A DNA stretch of 64,000 bases from Epinephelus fuscoguttatus (GCF_011397635.1 NC_064756.1:36034633-36098632), one strand, 5' to 3'; positions 1 to 12,665 are shown, counted from the stretch's first letter. Notes: generated by a model from the letters alone, not told the origin. Program-made: numbers and translations.

Positions 1-869
1 CTGACAATCTCATAAAAAGTCTCCCACAATGTGCAAAATAATACATTATCTCCCCTTTGGATAAAAAAACTCACAACTGCAATTTTGACAATTTCATACT
101 TCAGCAGCGTCTTCAAGTTGAAATTGTCATACGGTGTCAGCTTTAGGACATCATCAAAATTTTTTAAAACCTCTACAGTTTAAACATAACCTATCCTCCT
201 GGTTTATGCAGCAAGCAAACTCTTTTGTACTGCAACAACATCTACTGCATACTCACTATACTGCTTCTACTTTAAATGGTCACAGAAAATATATCATGTG
301 GTCAATGTGTAAATAAATAGGGGTTATCAAAAGCCCACGTTCATGATATATGTATAAACATAAAAATACGTATCACATCCTGACACCTAGCCAATTTCAG
401 TATCTTAAGTAGTATTCTTTAGATATTATGCCAAACATGCAGAACAGTTCCATATCTGTTTGCATTTTAGTACTCTAGGGTTTCAACCATAGAAAAAGAA
501 TGAGAGTAGAACAGACAATGAACATGACAATTGTTCTCAGTTGTTATGGTGACAACATCTGTCAGTAGGGCCATAAATTGTCACACTCGCTAGTTTGAGG
601 ACGCTGTTTTGGCCCATTCTTACAACTATTTTCCTTATTAAACAGAAAAATACAACTGTACATCAATCCAGGTGTCTCTCTTTCACTGAACTAAGGCTAA
701 TGTTAGCTTAACTGCCTTGTTAACGCATTGTGAAACACACTTCATTCAAACTTGACAGAAACTAACTAAAAGTCACTAAACTGTCTGTTAGTCTTGTTAG
801 TCATCTAGTAAGTTAGTTCACTGTTCCAGCAAACACCAACTCTGGTTTGGTGGGAAAAAAAAATAAAAT
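1..869. other. AT-rich DNA, no gene seen
   Basis: No ORF with recognisable protein similarity and no convincing splice structure. It may be intergenic or an intron of a gene to the left. Confidence 0.5.
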
Positions 870-1445
870 AAAAAATTGGCATCTAGTGGAGAAGACTGCA
901 ACCAGCTTAGAGTTCTCCACTGTGCTAAGCGTGAACTCACAGTTAAGATTCCATCAGTTTTCATTGTTCAGAAAGTTTTTACTGGGAACTGAATTAACTG
1001 TAGAGGTCTCTTCCTCTCCAAAACAAACAAACCAGGTGATTAAAACTGGTAAAAAAAAAAACAATACAAAGCAGTTTCATGTTACAAATCAGTGTTTCTC
1101 CAATGCTTTTTGGCACACTGCAGATGTGCCACTATCCTCGCACCTTTTCCCTGATAACTGAAGATCCAGACTTTCAAGAAGTTTTTTCCAGGAGCCAAAT
1201 TATCCGCAGAGGTCGCTTCCTCTTCAAAACAAACAGACCCAGTAACTTAAACCGATAAAAACAATGAGTAAAAAAGTTTTACATTTAAAAAAAAAAATCT
1301 GTGTTTCTTCGATACTCTTGTCACAGATGGGCTGCTTACTACAGTGGCTGATGTGAAAAGGCATATGGCCCTGTCTAGAGCCAGTGTTTGGTTTCTCTGC
1401 TCTAGGCGACTGTAGAAACATGGCGGTGCAACATGGACTTCAAGT
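870..1445 (+). repeat. Teleost interspersed repeat with partial internal duplication
   Basis: Contains the phrases 'ggcatctagtgg', 'agaggtctcttcct..aaaacaaac' and 'agaaacatggcggtgcaacatgg', which I recognise from a common fish repeat. The central segment occurs twice in tandem (about 985-1100 and 1180-1310). Another copy is at 54240-54515, so the family is dispersed within this window. Confidence 0.6.
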
Positions 1446-1469
1446 ATAAATGGCTCATTCATAGGTAAC

Positions 1470-1592
1470 AAGGTAGCCCGTCTCTCGCCCAGTGTCAGCT
1501 GGGATAAGCTCTAGCCCACCCTGTGGCCCTTAACAGGATAAGCAGTATGGGTAATGAATGAAATTAATAAAATGAATGAATGAATGCTTATT
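1470..1592 (+). repeat. 3' tail of an L2-like LINE or SINE
   Basis: Reads 'cccagtgtcagctgggataagctctag...aacaggataagcagtatgg' and ends in GAATGAAT-type short repeats, the usual 3' end of fish L2-type LINEs and the SINEs that borrow it. Confidence 0.6.
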
Positions 1593-2693
1593 TGAAAAGG
1601 TACTACTCCACTGCTCATCTGGTTGTGAGCCCATAAACCTCACCTCAGTGATTTCAGGACTTGGCGCCGGTCGTTTTGTATATACAGAAGTTAGCCTACC
1701 AAAACGGCTGCATTGTCAACGCTCTGACCATCCTGCTATGTTGATTTTAATGGAAATGTCTGTTCTATTCTTATTCTATTTGGTTTTAACCATTAACAAA
1801 ACAATTATTTGGATAAGTCCTTAATGGTTCGACACATTCAATGATTCCCTTAATCTGTACCACCATGAGTTTTACTTTGCTGTCATCTCCCAGTGTCTAG
1901 TGTTACATCACGCAGTGCTCACTTCCTCTCTTTTTTTGTGCTGTGTCAGAGGAGAGGTCCTTCAGAAAGATGTGAAAAATAGGGAATAGTTTATTTTCAC
2001 TAATTTAATTTTCTATAGAAGTGGGACCAATGTAGATACGAGTCATAAGAGTAATTCTTCTGATCATATATTTCACTTCCTTCATGGTTATCTCAACTGT
2101 AGTTGATTATTATAGAAATAGAACCAAAATCTTTTTAGGCAGAGATCTCTGAAGCAAGATCTTATCAAATGGGAGTCTGCAGCCTAATGTGTATCAATTT
2201 AGGGCTCCTTAACACGAAAAAGGTTGAGAACCACTGTATTAGACCAAAAAAACAAAAGAAAACAAAACTGCTCCTTAAACCACTCCAAAAACAACAACAT
2301 TCAAGCAAAGGGACCAAAAACATGTGGTTGTGAATCCCACATTGATGAATGACTAGAAGAAGAGATGAACTTTGATGAGGATAGTACTTTACTCTCCCAT
2401 CCCATTGTTTTTCATCCCTCCATTAGGACAGGAAGGTCATGACTTGTGGATACACCATGGGATAGTGGTGATGTTATTTCCCTCAGGAAACCCCTTTGTC
2501 AAGGTCTCCGTCGCCATGCCAGCAGCAGATCACACCACTCGCTGCCGGAGAGTCTCCTCCTGGATGCTTCTACTGCCTGTTACGTCGCAGTTTCCTGGCA
2601 GCAAGGGAGAGAGCTCTGAAAACAGATCAATAATTTTACGTTATTGAATTATTATTGGGGGTTTTGTGTACAGATGTATGAAGTCAGTTCAGG

Positions 2694-2699
2694 TTTATT
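2694..2699 (-). terminator. Candidate panx1 poly(A) signal
   Basis: First canonical AATAAA on the minus strand downstream of the panx1 stop, about 1.07 kb beyond it. An ATTAAA variant overlaps the stop region near 3765. Neither can be confirmed without transcript data. Confidence 0.3.
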
Positions 2700-2853
2700 A
2701 ATGTGGCCTGAAGACTTTATGATCTGTACAGCCTCTGTCTTCAGGGAAATTTGTAGCTGGAGCATAAAGACTAGAAACAGGGGAAAACAGCTTGCCTGGC
2801 TCAGTCTAATGTTGACAAACATTGTCTACCAGTACGTCTAAAGCTCACTTAAA

Positions 2854-2854
<1 letters not shown>

Positions 2855-2886
<32 letters not shown>

Positions 2887-2888
2887 AA
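2855..2888 (+). repeat. (CAA)n microsatellite
   Basis: About eleven AAC/CAA triplets in an otherwise non-coding stretch downstream of panx1. Confidence 0.9.
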
Positions 2889-3763
2889 GTGTAAAAATGA
2901 CAACGATTTTTTTTCCCCGCTGTAACGTGAGAGTGATATCGACCTATTCATCTAACTTTGTAAGAGAGTGGAAAAGCTCGTTTTTGTGACTCTTTGAAAA
3001 CCTACAAATAAAAGAGAACAATCAAGTATTTTTTAAGGATATAAGATCATTTCTTTTTCCAAAAATCTAAATAATCACCACTCCCCACTGGGAGCAGAAC
3101 CCTCAAAGTCAAACACTGAAAGTAAAACTTAATTCTATCATATGTTGTGCTGTCAAACAGTACTGTTTGCATTCTGGAAAATGACAAGCATGCTCAGGAA
3201 ACAGGTTCTGTTGGGTTGAGGTAATTGCCACTGTTGCTCTTTGCTGGCTGCCTCCCCCACCTTATCCTCCCCCTTTGACTCTCTGTTTCCTGTCTTTTCT
3301 CATCCTTCCCTTCAACTTTCCTGCAAACAAAAAGTTGTAAAACTACAAGAAGACACAAGATTAGCATATGTCTTTAAGCACACTTGAACTCATACTAGTT
3401 TTTTAAGGTGGCACAGTTTAAAAGTAATAAACTACAGATGGTTACAACCTCATACAGACTTTAGACCATCTGTGAGATTAATAAAAAGATAGATTTATGG
3501 CTGGAATGAATTGATAATAATAAAACTAACAGTACATTAAAAGGACATAAATTTCATACCCATTAAACTGATGTCAAGTTAATATACACAAAATCAAGTT
3601 CATGGTTTAAATTGCACAATAATATTAAGTAAACCAAATTTGTATCTCGTTTCATGTTTTGAAAACCTTAAATCACTTTAAAGGACGTGTATATGAAAAG
3701 ACAATATAATGTTATCAAAAAAGAACTATGCCAAACCTTTTTTCTCAATTTAAAATGTGATTT

Positions 3764-6700
3764 TTAATCCCTCATAAAATACTCTCTGTGCTCACCTTTC
3801 ATCTCAGTTTCAATCTTGCTGTCGTTATCTGCGGCTGATTTCGGACGGTTGCAGCTATTCTTTGCTGCTCCAACGTTGGCTGCTGTGGAGCTGGCGGCAG
3901 AGTCGGTTGCTTTCGTCTTGACTTGATCCTGTTTCCCTGCAGCACCGGAAGATTTATTCGCATCCACACTGTCCATCTTCACCAGGCAGAGGGTCTGCAG
4001 AAGACCCATGGCATCAAAGTTTTCTCCAGAGCAATCGCCACGTCTCCTCAACAACTCCAACACCTACAGTCACAAAACATATGGAATTAACAGATTTGTT
4101 TAAAAAAGGGATGGCTGAAAATAATTCTGTATGTTTTAAACTACTAAAACTTAAATTTGTACATTACTACTATTTACACTATTGTGTTATAGTGTATGCC
4201 CCACTTTTTTGGTTGTCACATTGAGAGACACAGTATATAGCCTAGCAAAAAAATAAGATTAAAACTAAGTCACATAATTGTAGGACCTAGAAAGAAAAGA
4301 AGAAGAGAATTATCTTTCACCTGATCAGAGGTGGGTTGTGTCTGAAATCAGTCCCAGTATCCTCGTTCACTCCTTCCCAAATAATTGATTCAAACTCAGT
4401 AGTTTACTCTATAGTGACAAGTAAACAGATTCATAAAACTAGTAGTTTTGATCTTTGGTTATGATTGGTTGAGCTGCGTTCGAAGCCCTTGTAAAATACT
4501 CTACTCAGTATTACTGCGCCAATTATCTGGCATTTAAAATGTTGTGAATTTTGATTCTTCTTGGTGAGTTAAGCATGGAGAAGTGGCTGACGAGATGGAC
4601 AGTATTAAGACAGGAGATGCGCTGAAATTAACGAAAGAAATTAACAAGCTGGAAATGTAAAGAAATGAAGCTGGGACTGTTAAACAGACAACGTGGTTTG
4701 TTTGACGTTGGAGCAGTGAATAAAGTTCGCAGAGAAGGATGCGACAAAATATCCCGTCACTGAGCATTTACAAAGGCAGACTTTCAGAAAATCAAGCACA
4801 CTCAGGCACTGAATCCAAACATACCTGAGGGTCTTATTAACAAAGTTTGGTTCGATGTGCAGCTGCAAATAAGATGCAGAGCCAAGGAGGGCAACTGCCG
4901 ACTGAAGCCTGAATTATTCACATCTGCCTGGATGAGAATGGTCAAAAATTTGCAACGCTGTCATTCAACAAATGCACACAAAACCCACAAAGATGTCAGT
5001 GAAAGAAACAGAGATTTGGGTTTGAGCAGCCAGGGAACCCACTGTGTCCTGTTGCTTTGTTAAAGAAATTTCTCTCACTGCAGCTGCCCTATCCACTGGC
5101 CTTCTGTGTCCATCAAAGCGGACAAATGACACCAATGATCTAGGGTAAGTTAACAATGTAATTTTAGGTAGAGCCTATGGGAGTGATTTTTTTTAGCTCC
5201 ATATTGCAACAGGAACTCCGTTCTGCATTGTACCTAACAACACTTAGTTCTTTTAAATCACTGTAAACCAGGGCCTCTTGTGGCTTATTGCTTAATTCTG
5301 ACACTTATGAATCATCATTTTGTTTCATTACTGACAACTATAGAGACACACAACTGTTGGTTTTCATTTATAGAATGTGACACATGTGGGGATTTTTCGG
5401 CATCGTTTGCTTCGATGTGGGAATATTTGACAGCACTCTGCAGAGCATAAATTTCTCCCAAACTCAAATAAAATGGCATACACTAAATAGCTATAGTACA
5501 GCGTATAATAAATCGGGAGTGATTTCGAAAACAGCCCTGAAGACAAACACAGAATACACACTAACACACCTTGATGTATTTGTAGGACTTCAATTCGCTG
5601 AGGTTCTCCTCCAGAAACAGGATATACAGAGAGAGATCATCCAATTGGCCACCAGGGGTGGGCAGCACGCTCACAGTGGGCAGTGACTGGTAGGTTTCCA
5701 GGAAGCGGGCGTATCCATGGCAGAAGAGGGGACGGAGACTGGCATAGATCACCACAGGAATCAGCGCTATGAACAAGACCAAGTTGACCATGCTGGAAAC
5801 AAACAGTTTAAGAAACAGACTGAAGTTTGATATGCAGAGAGGAAGTATGGCCAGAACTCCTCATAAAATGTAGTGATTTAAACTGAATCAAAACATTTTT
5901 GTGAGAAAACATATGAAGTTTCTCTGGAAGATGTTACAAAGTCACATGACAAAAACCAAGGAATTAACTGGAAAAGGGAACCATTATAAAGGTGGACACG
6001 ATCTGTACAGACAAATACCTCAGCAAAGAGAAGACTCCCACAGCGATGAGCTTACACTGCACTTTGTCGGGGACGCCTGGGTCAGAGGCAAGCAGGCCAA
6101 CACGCAGTGTGCAGCCAAACTCATCTGTGACGGAGGCCAAGCGGAGGTAGTAGCCCAGGTAGATGCAGGCACAAAGGAGGGTGATGAGAGTCAGGCCGCG
6201 ACACAGCAGGTAGTAAAATAGCATCGACCGTGAGCAGCGCTTGGTCATCAGAAACTTCTCCACCAGCGGGTAATTGAAACAGCCCTCGGTGGGGTCGCTG
6301 GGTCATGAGAATAGAGGAGCAGAGAAAGAACACTGAAGAATTAAAAAGTGATTTCACTGGTTAACTTAATAACTATGGCAAGATCAAGAGATCACTTGAT
6401 ATTTAGTCGGCATTAAGTAGGAATAATCCTGGTCCGTCTGCTGGAAAATGCTACATGTAGCATCTTTAAAATGAGGCACAAGTAAATATTTCATCCTCCC
6501 CAGAAGTCCCTGTCTCTGAAACACATCAGCATATTTATCAACTTGGATTTTAAATGGTAGTTCCCTGTTCTATTGTATTTTAAATGTAGCAGTGAGATAA
6601 ATCATTTTCTAATTTCTAAATCAAAGTTAGAGATTTAATAAAGTTAATAATAAAGTTTATTTACTTTATTAATCCCCATGAGGAGAAATGCAATGTTGTC

Positions 6701-9700
6701 ACTCTTGCTTGTCAATTACACACAGGTCCGAAAGACACACACATGCACAAACAGGACCTATATATGCACAAAGTGGAGAGATGTCAGAGTGAGGGGGCTG
6801 CCCTTGGTGAGGCGCCCCGAGCGGTTGGGGGTTCAGTGCCTTGCTCAAGGGCGCCTCGGTGGTGCCCAGGAGGTGAACTGGCCCCTCTCCAGCCACCAGT
6901 CCACGCTCCATATTTTGGTCCGGACGGGGACTCGAGCAGGTGACCCTCCGGTTCCCAACCCAAGTCCCTATGGACTGAGCTGCTGCCGCCCCAACAAATT
7001 ATAGGTTCTCATGATTAACAATGAACTGAAAGGCCTGCATAGCGATACAGCCACACATTATTAAACACACACTCCACAGGCATTTGTGGATAAGCAAACT
7101 GCTAGCACTTACTAACTTAACTTGCTCATTAGACACTCCAGCCATCAACGGGCTGCATACGTCCACTGCCAATAGACCAGACAGGCATATATGGGTACTT
7201 TGCGGGGGATAGAAAACCGAAGATCCTACTGATGTCAATGCAATTTGACGTGTGTTTGGATTACAATTTTGACACGTGTGTGTATTTTTTTTCTTGTTAA
7301 ACAAACGTTTGTTTTGTCTAGTAATTATTTTTGGCCTAATGTAATGAATATATTTCTCTTGGGGTTTTTATGAACACCTTTTAAACAAAAGCCAAAACAA
7401 TGTATATTCAACATTTTTCAAAAACATTCTGTTAATTCCAAACCATTTCCAGGCCTGGAGAAGAGTTTTATAATAACATAACTCTTCTAGGTATGTGATG
7501 ACCGTGGGAACGCTGTAAGGGCACACAGATGGGAGCATCTCAAACTCTGAGTGTAATGGATGTGAGGTATCTGTAATTATATATTTACCTTTCCTGTGTA
7601 CAGCACTGTCAAATATATTGCAGAGGTGTTTCTGTGATTTGCCAATCACTTTCCGTGCAATGTTAACAATCTTGGAGAGCTTGTTTTTGCTCTTTTCACT
7701 CAAGTTGTTGACCGGACGGTACTGTTCATTTTTTTTTAAAAGTGGGGAAAAGACACCAGCGAATCTCCAAAATAATGTCACTGTATGAACCTGGAAACTT
7801 TTGTAAAAGTTCACCAGTGTGTAGAAGGTCAGTAACAATCCCAGTGTCCTGTCACAAGATTCAAATAATCAGTGCTATTTACACTGTGCCAGCTGTGTAT
7901 AAAATAAGCAGGATATTTGAGAGCTATGAATATGTGCTTTTGTCAAAAAGTTGGGGCCAGAATTGAGTTAGAGATAATTGCTGGTAATAAGCTGGTTTTG
8001 AGAATCAGCATAGCAAGGGACCACATGTCATATATTTCACAACTGCACTGACTGGTTTCTTTCTGCGATGCAAAATCTGAAGCAAACTGACAGCAACCAG
8101 TTTTCTCTGCAAATTTGAGTGGACTTCAGGTGTCCTACTGTACCTGTCTGGGGTGAGCAGTCCTGAGGTGGCCATGCGTTTGGCCAGAGTCACAGCGCGG
8201 TTATAACACCGGTCCAGCTCCTCCATGATGAAGCCGAGGTCTGACTGCAGGAGGGGTGCAGCAGAAAACCTCCAGAACAACGCCGGAGTGTACATCAACA
8301 CAGCCACCAGCAAGAGAATGTAGGGAAAGAACTGCAGAGAGGAGACGCAATGGTACATCAAATTATTAGCAATAACATTCCTACTTATACGGTTGACATG
8401 AGAGATGCGAACACAGCCAGACAAAAATCCAAGTCTCTATCAAAGCCAAGTAATCACTGTTCTATCTTTAGCAGACATGCACACAATCTTTACTGCAGTA
8501 ATGATCACTGTTTCCCTTTGGTTTTACAATGATTTTTAAGATGAGAAATTTGGTTCAGCTGTTGGGCAGTGTTTTACTTCAATTTGACTGTTTCCAACAT
8601 GGGAGCCGGGTCACAAGCTTTCTCATTTAACAGGTAACAATACGCTATAATATGTTTCTGAAAATTCCTGCATGTCACTACATAACATTTTTATGTAGTA
8701 TAGAAATATTTTATGTAGTGTAGAATATTGTTCCATTTAAAAAATGCAGTAAAATTTAACAGTAGTGTGGCATAGCATAGGTATAGAAACTTTGGAATTC
8801 ATGATCCAACACGTTAAATCACACTGTCACAACATTATTGTTCTCTTTTTCCAACATATCAGATTCAAACTCTTCTTAAACAGAATTCCATATTATTGGC
8901 AGACATGGACGGAGAGACAGAACGTGGGAAGAAAATGAAGAAATGAACATAATGGCAGGCATGGCACCAGGATTTTTCTCTCCTGGGGCTAAGGGGGCGC
9001 TTGACCGATATGTGGGGGTGCTAAGAAATTGATTTTCATGACTTCAGTTACTTTATAAGGAGGTTCTTGTTTTTTCAATAAAAGCAGCTATGATACACAA
9101 CACAAGCATGTTCAATATAAAAGTGGTTTTAACTGAATTTGGCCAAAGAATATCCAACAAAGTAGTTAAGCCTAATACAAGTGACCACAAGGCAATGGCA
9201 AAAATGTTTCACGTGCAAAGGTGACAGATTCAGCACCGGACAGTGCCCATGCGCTTGCCAATAACCAGACAATACATCCAAAATGCGACAGCAAGTGTAT
9301 TTATTCCATATACATAATTAATATGAATATTCCAGCCATTTGTAATCCTCATACCATCTACGATTGAAGTAGTGATCCTGCTGTCCAACTTTCGTGGCTG
9401 GATAACGCCGAAGAAGAGGCCGCCATGGTTTATCAACAGGTGACTGGCTTAAATCAGAGGGAGCGGTGTCTGTGTCAGCAGTGCAGCTAACGGGGTTGTA
9501 GAACAGCTAGCAGCAATGGACTGCTCTGGAGCTCCTTCAGGTCCTGGCTCAGGAGTTCCTCTCTCAGATTCATTTTTCGAAACTCCCTCTTCTTATTTGT
9601 CCCACTGGGAAACTGAGACTGGGTCTTGGTCTTCATTTTCTACCTGCACTCTTTTTTTCTTGATCACAAAACTATCCATTGCAACGGACTGTAGGCTAGC

Positions 9701-9770
9701 TAGCCTTAGCCTAACGCGCGAGTATAAACCAAAGACTCCCCCCTCCTCTCCCCTCTTACACACACATACA

Positions 9771-9835
<65 letters not shown>

Positions 9836-12645
9836 TATGGTATACCAATCAATGGGGTACAGGCGCAGCACAAACATGCAAGTGGGGATTGCATTGGAAC
9901 AGAATGGCTACTTGTGAACTTCTTAATGTTTTTTAACTTAAAAATATATATTATAAAATATAAAATAAAATGCTTGAGGGGCTTAACTGGGGCTACACAG
10001 ATTTTTGACAGGGCTATAGCACCCCCTAGCCCCGGTGTAGCGCCGTCCCTGCATGATGGTAAATAAAACTTGATGCACTGACGCGTATTAAAGCTACATT
10101 TACATCAACAGATAGAGATAGAAATTTGCCAATATGTTACAGTGAGTGGAAGATTATCCACGTAGATTACTGCAACAATTAATGTCATTACATGCAACAA
10201 AGATTTCAGGACTTTTCCAAAACTTTCCATGATTACAATAATACTTATTCCATGACTTTCCTGAGAAATTAGATTGTGAAATTCCATGGCTTTTTCAGAT
10301 TTTCTTTGACTGTGGGAACCCTACGTCAATGCTGCTGCTAATACAGTAAGATCAGTTTAGGAATGTAGGGACACACACCCATGAATGCACTCTTAGCTTC
10401 TCCCTAGCCAACAAAATCTTCATAAATATATTCTCAACCACACCCTCAAATCACAAAACAAGAACTGCATGTGCAAGATTGAAATTTTACCTATTGCACT
10501 ACTTTCAGTTAAATACATCATGCAAGGAAACGCCACATTACAGAGAAAACTCACATTATAATGATTTTAAACAAAACAACGTCGTAACTTACTGCTGTGT
10601 TTAAAAAATCCTGTACTCTCGGTTTTAACCAGGTTAAACAACTGGTTCTTGTTAAACGCTAACTTTTTTGGTTTTTGAAAGAAAATTTAAGGTGGCCTTT
10701 TATGAAACCATGCAGCATGGCATATTTTTTTAATACCTGTACTATTACTTCATGACATGATGACTCATATTTTAATGAGTCTGTTTGTTCCAGCAGCCTA
10801 CACCTGCCTTACTGTTCTGCTAGAAGGTGCTTTAAAGCATTTTTACATGTGTGTGGACTTGTTTTAATCATCAAACAAATGCCTAACAATTTCACATTTG
10901 AATAACCTTAGCAACTGTAACCCTGTATATGTGTGTAGGTGTGTGTGTACCTTGTGCAGCCACAGAGGTAGAGTGTGTGTATGTACAGATGCCCAGCAAT
11001 ACGAATCGACATAAGCAGCCTGTCTCCAGGAGAAGTTAGTAGGAGCAAAACAGCTGATCTGAGTACCTGAGAGAAACACATAGACAGAAAAAGACACACA
11101 AAAACTTGAGAGTAAGTTACTGGAGTAAGAGTGAAAACTTTATTTTTACTATTCTAACTCAAAAAAATGAAAAATAAGTTAGGTGGTTCATTAGCAGTAA
11201 ACCGGTCCTTTGGGACTTAGTTTGGGAACCAGAGGGTCACTGATTCAAGTCCCTATACAAAGCAAATATGGATTGTGGACTGGTAGCTGGAGAGGTGCCA
11301 GTTCATGCTCCTGGGCACTACTGAGGTGCCCTTGAGCAAGGCACAGAACCCCCAGCTGCTTGGGGCGACTGTACAAGGGCAGCCCCCCTTGCTCTGAAAT
11401 TTCTCCATTAATGCATGTATGTAGGTCCTGTTTGTGCGTGTGTGTATTTTGGGCCTGTGTGTGTGTAATCTGTAAAAAAAATTTGAACCTTTTAAAAGGT
11501 ATGCAAAAGGTTCAAATTTCGTGTAACGATGGATTTACCCTTTTTTCCCCTCAAGATATCTTTTGTATTCATATCATTTCTTCAGTGTGTGCTGCTTTGT
11601 GGCTGTTAACATTGCAGATCTCTCTATAATTCCCCTCTTCATTGTTAGCTGATATGTTCTGTGCTTGACATTTCAGGTCTGTGGTTTAATCTAGAGCACA
11701 TCAAGCTGCCCTGTCTAACTATGCTGAATCCAAATGTCCACACTTCACCACACTTGCAGACTAGCTGACGTGTTCCTGAGAAGTCTGTGAGTCACAGAAT
11801 GTTGCATAAATACGTAGAAGCATAGGCTGTGCAGTGTGATGCTAAATATCTAGGCTAGAAATCTGACTGATAAACAACAAAAGAAGGTCTTCCAATGAAT
11901 GTAATAGCAACCCAGTTCAGTTAGTCAAAGTCATTATTTTTTAAACATTTCTGTATTTAAATGTGTGCTGCCTATATGTTGTATACAAATTTAATTTGTT
12001 CAGTCACAAAAAAACCTATATATGGGATTTATATCTTGTTATCTGCAGGGACAGATGAGCAGACAGTATTCATCAACTTGTGTGAGGAATATGACAACAA
12101 TGATCATCATGTATAATTGTAGTTGTTGCATGAACATTTCCAAGGCAACAAGTGAAACAGACTTAAGGACTGTCTGTCAGCAGCTTGCAGTCTCTAACCA
12201 TCACAGACTTTATGTGATGACAGTGAACATGTCACAGTACGTACGAATGAAGTCTGCGAGGGCTCAGTCCACAAGTCCAGAGATGGACATTTGGATTCAG
12301 CCATGATCAGCCTTCAGTTAGCCTTGGTGTGAACCTGAATCTGCAGTTTAGCTTTACTTCAGCCAGGTTTTCATAGCCTCCCTCCTAAGATAACCCTGCA
12401 GTCTAGACCTAAAATAGACTAGATCTAGTCTTGACTCTAGCCCTGGCTCTATATTCTCACTTACCTACTGAGACTTCTTGAGCAAAGGCTAGAGAGATAA
12501 GGAGGAGGGGCAGGCCCACTGCCACACAGGTCACCATCTTGTCCACCGCTAGCTCAGTTCGGACATTGCGGTACTTAGCCTGGTTCGGGTCCTTCAGCAG
12601 AAAATCGCTGAACACATACTCTGTAGCCACATGAGCGATGGCCAT
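3764..12645 (-). CDS. panx1: Pannexin 1 channel subunit (six coding exons)
   Basis: Large-pore plasma-membrane channel that releases ATP. Coding exons on the minus strand, in order: 12645-12465, 11066-10951, 8331-8144, 6297-6019, 5792-5570, 4063-3764. They sum to 1287 nt, 428 residues plus stop, close to human PANX1 (426). All junctions have GT/AG and compatible phases. Start [12 protein letters not shown] matches the family N-terminus. Membrane segments lie near residues 38-56, 100-118, 197-215 and 258-276. Loop 1 has C66, W74, R75 and C84 at the human numbering; loop 2 has C224 and C243 with the human spacing. A caspase-type DSVD lies at 360-363. Loop 1 is about 8 residues shorter than human and contains VHTHT encoded by a CA-rich tract. 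The intracellular loop after TM2 is also shorter. The N-glycosylation sequon is NFS at N71 in loop 1 and I see none in loop 2. Whether this is the teleost a or b paralogue is not settled from sequence alone. Confidence 0.95.
4545..5150 (+). pseudogene. Relic of a Crypton-type tyrosine recombinase (DUF3504-like)
   Basis: Conceptual translation across several frameshifts and stops gives [18 protein letters not shown], then [18 protein letters not shown], then (after a shift) [19 protein letters not shown], then [19 protein letters not shown]. This order (VWFD, G-N-R-L-K-P, DENG-Y/F-A-T-L-S, K-N, GNPLCPV-KK) resembles the catalytic region of Crypton recombinases and their domesticated relatives in KCTD1, QRICH1 and ZMYM proteins. 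It lies in the intron between panx1 coding exons 5 and 6, antisense to the gene. Decayed and not functional. Family assignment is from memory of the motif order. Confidence 0.5.
6640..6998 (-). repeat. tRNA-derived SINE
   Basis: On the minus strand the head (from 6998) reads like a tRNA: an A-box-like 'cagctcagtccatagg' and B-box-like 'gctcgagtcccc'. A body with 'gcccttgagcaaggcactgaaccccca' follows, then a tail near 6660 ('tttattaatcccc' on plus) typical of fish LINE-mobilised SINEs. A second copy in the opposite orientation is at 11190-11490. Located in a panx1 intron. Confidence 0.7.
7370..7740 (-). pseudogene. Decayed non-LTR retrotransposon reverse-transcriptase C-terminus
   Basis: Minus-strand reading gives [17 protein letters not shown], then [17 protein letters not shown], a signature I associate with the C-terminal end of fish LINE ORF2 proteins (SHPLH-EFELLPSGRR). 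The preceding residues [23 protein letters not shown] fit the usual 'YKSFVQSVLTF-W' block with decay. It is 5'-truncated, as most LINE copies are, and sits in a panx1 intron on the same strand. Confidence 0.6.
8956..10051 (-). mobile_element. hAT-type non-autonomous element with 8-bp target duplication
   Basis: Ends are similar inverted repeats beginning CAGG (left 'ggcaccagg..tggggctaagggggcgct', right in reverse 'gggacggcgctacaccggggctagggggtgct'). The flanks carry an 8-bp duplication with one mismatch: CATAATGG before and CATGATGG after. An 8-bp duplication and CAGG termini are hallmarks of the hAT superfamily. On the minus strand near 9595-9680 a short reading [17 protein letters not shown] resembles the start of a hAT transposase, so this is probably an internally deleted derivative. 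It contains a (CA)n tract. Confidence 0.65.
9756..9832 (+). repeat. (CA)n microsatellite
   Basis: About 75 bp of near-perfect CA repeat inside the hAT-type element. It makes the ORFs that run through it on both strands meaningless. Confidence 0.95.
11190..11490 (+). repeat. tRNA-derived SINE, second copy
   Basis: Plus-orientation relative of the SINE at 6640-6998: 'gggaaccagagggtcactgattcaagtccc' (B-box region), 'gcccttgagcaaggcacagaaccccca', 'gtaggtcctgtttgtgcgtgtgtgt'. More diverged and truncated at the 3' end. It lies in the panx1 intron between the first two coding exons. Confidence 0.65.
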
Positions 12646-12665
12646 CTCTCCTCTCTTCTGTTACC

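Noticed and set aside
6930..6998. True tRNA gene in the SINE head
   Set aside because: A- and B-box-like motifs are present but the sequence cannot fold as a full cloverleaf and continues into a SINE body.
9516..9917. 133-codon ORF on the plus strand
   Set aside because: Runs through a CA repeat inside a hAT-type element; no protein similarity.
12022..12306. 94-codon ORF in a panx1 intron
   Set aside because: No recognisable domain, Met/Cys-rich random-looking composition, and antisense within an intron.
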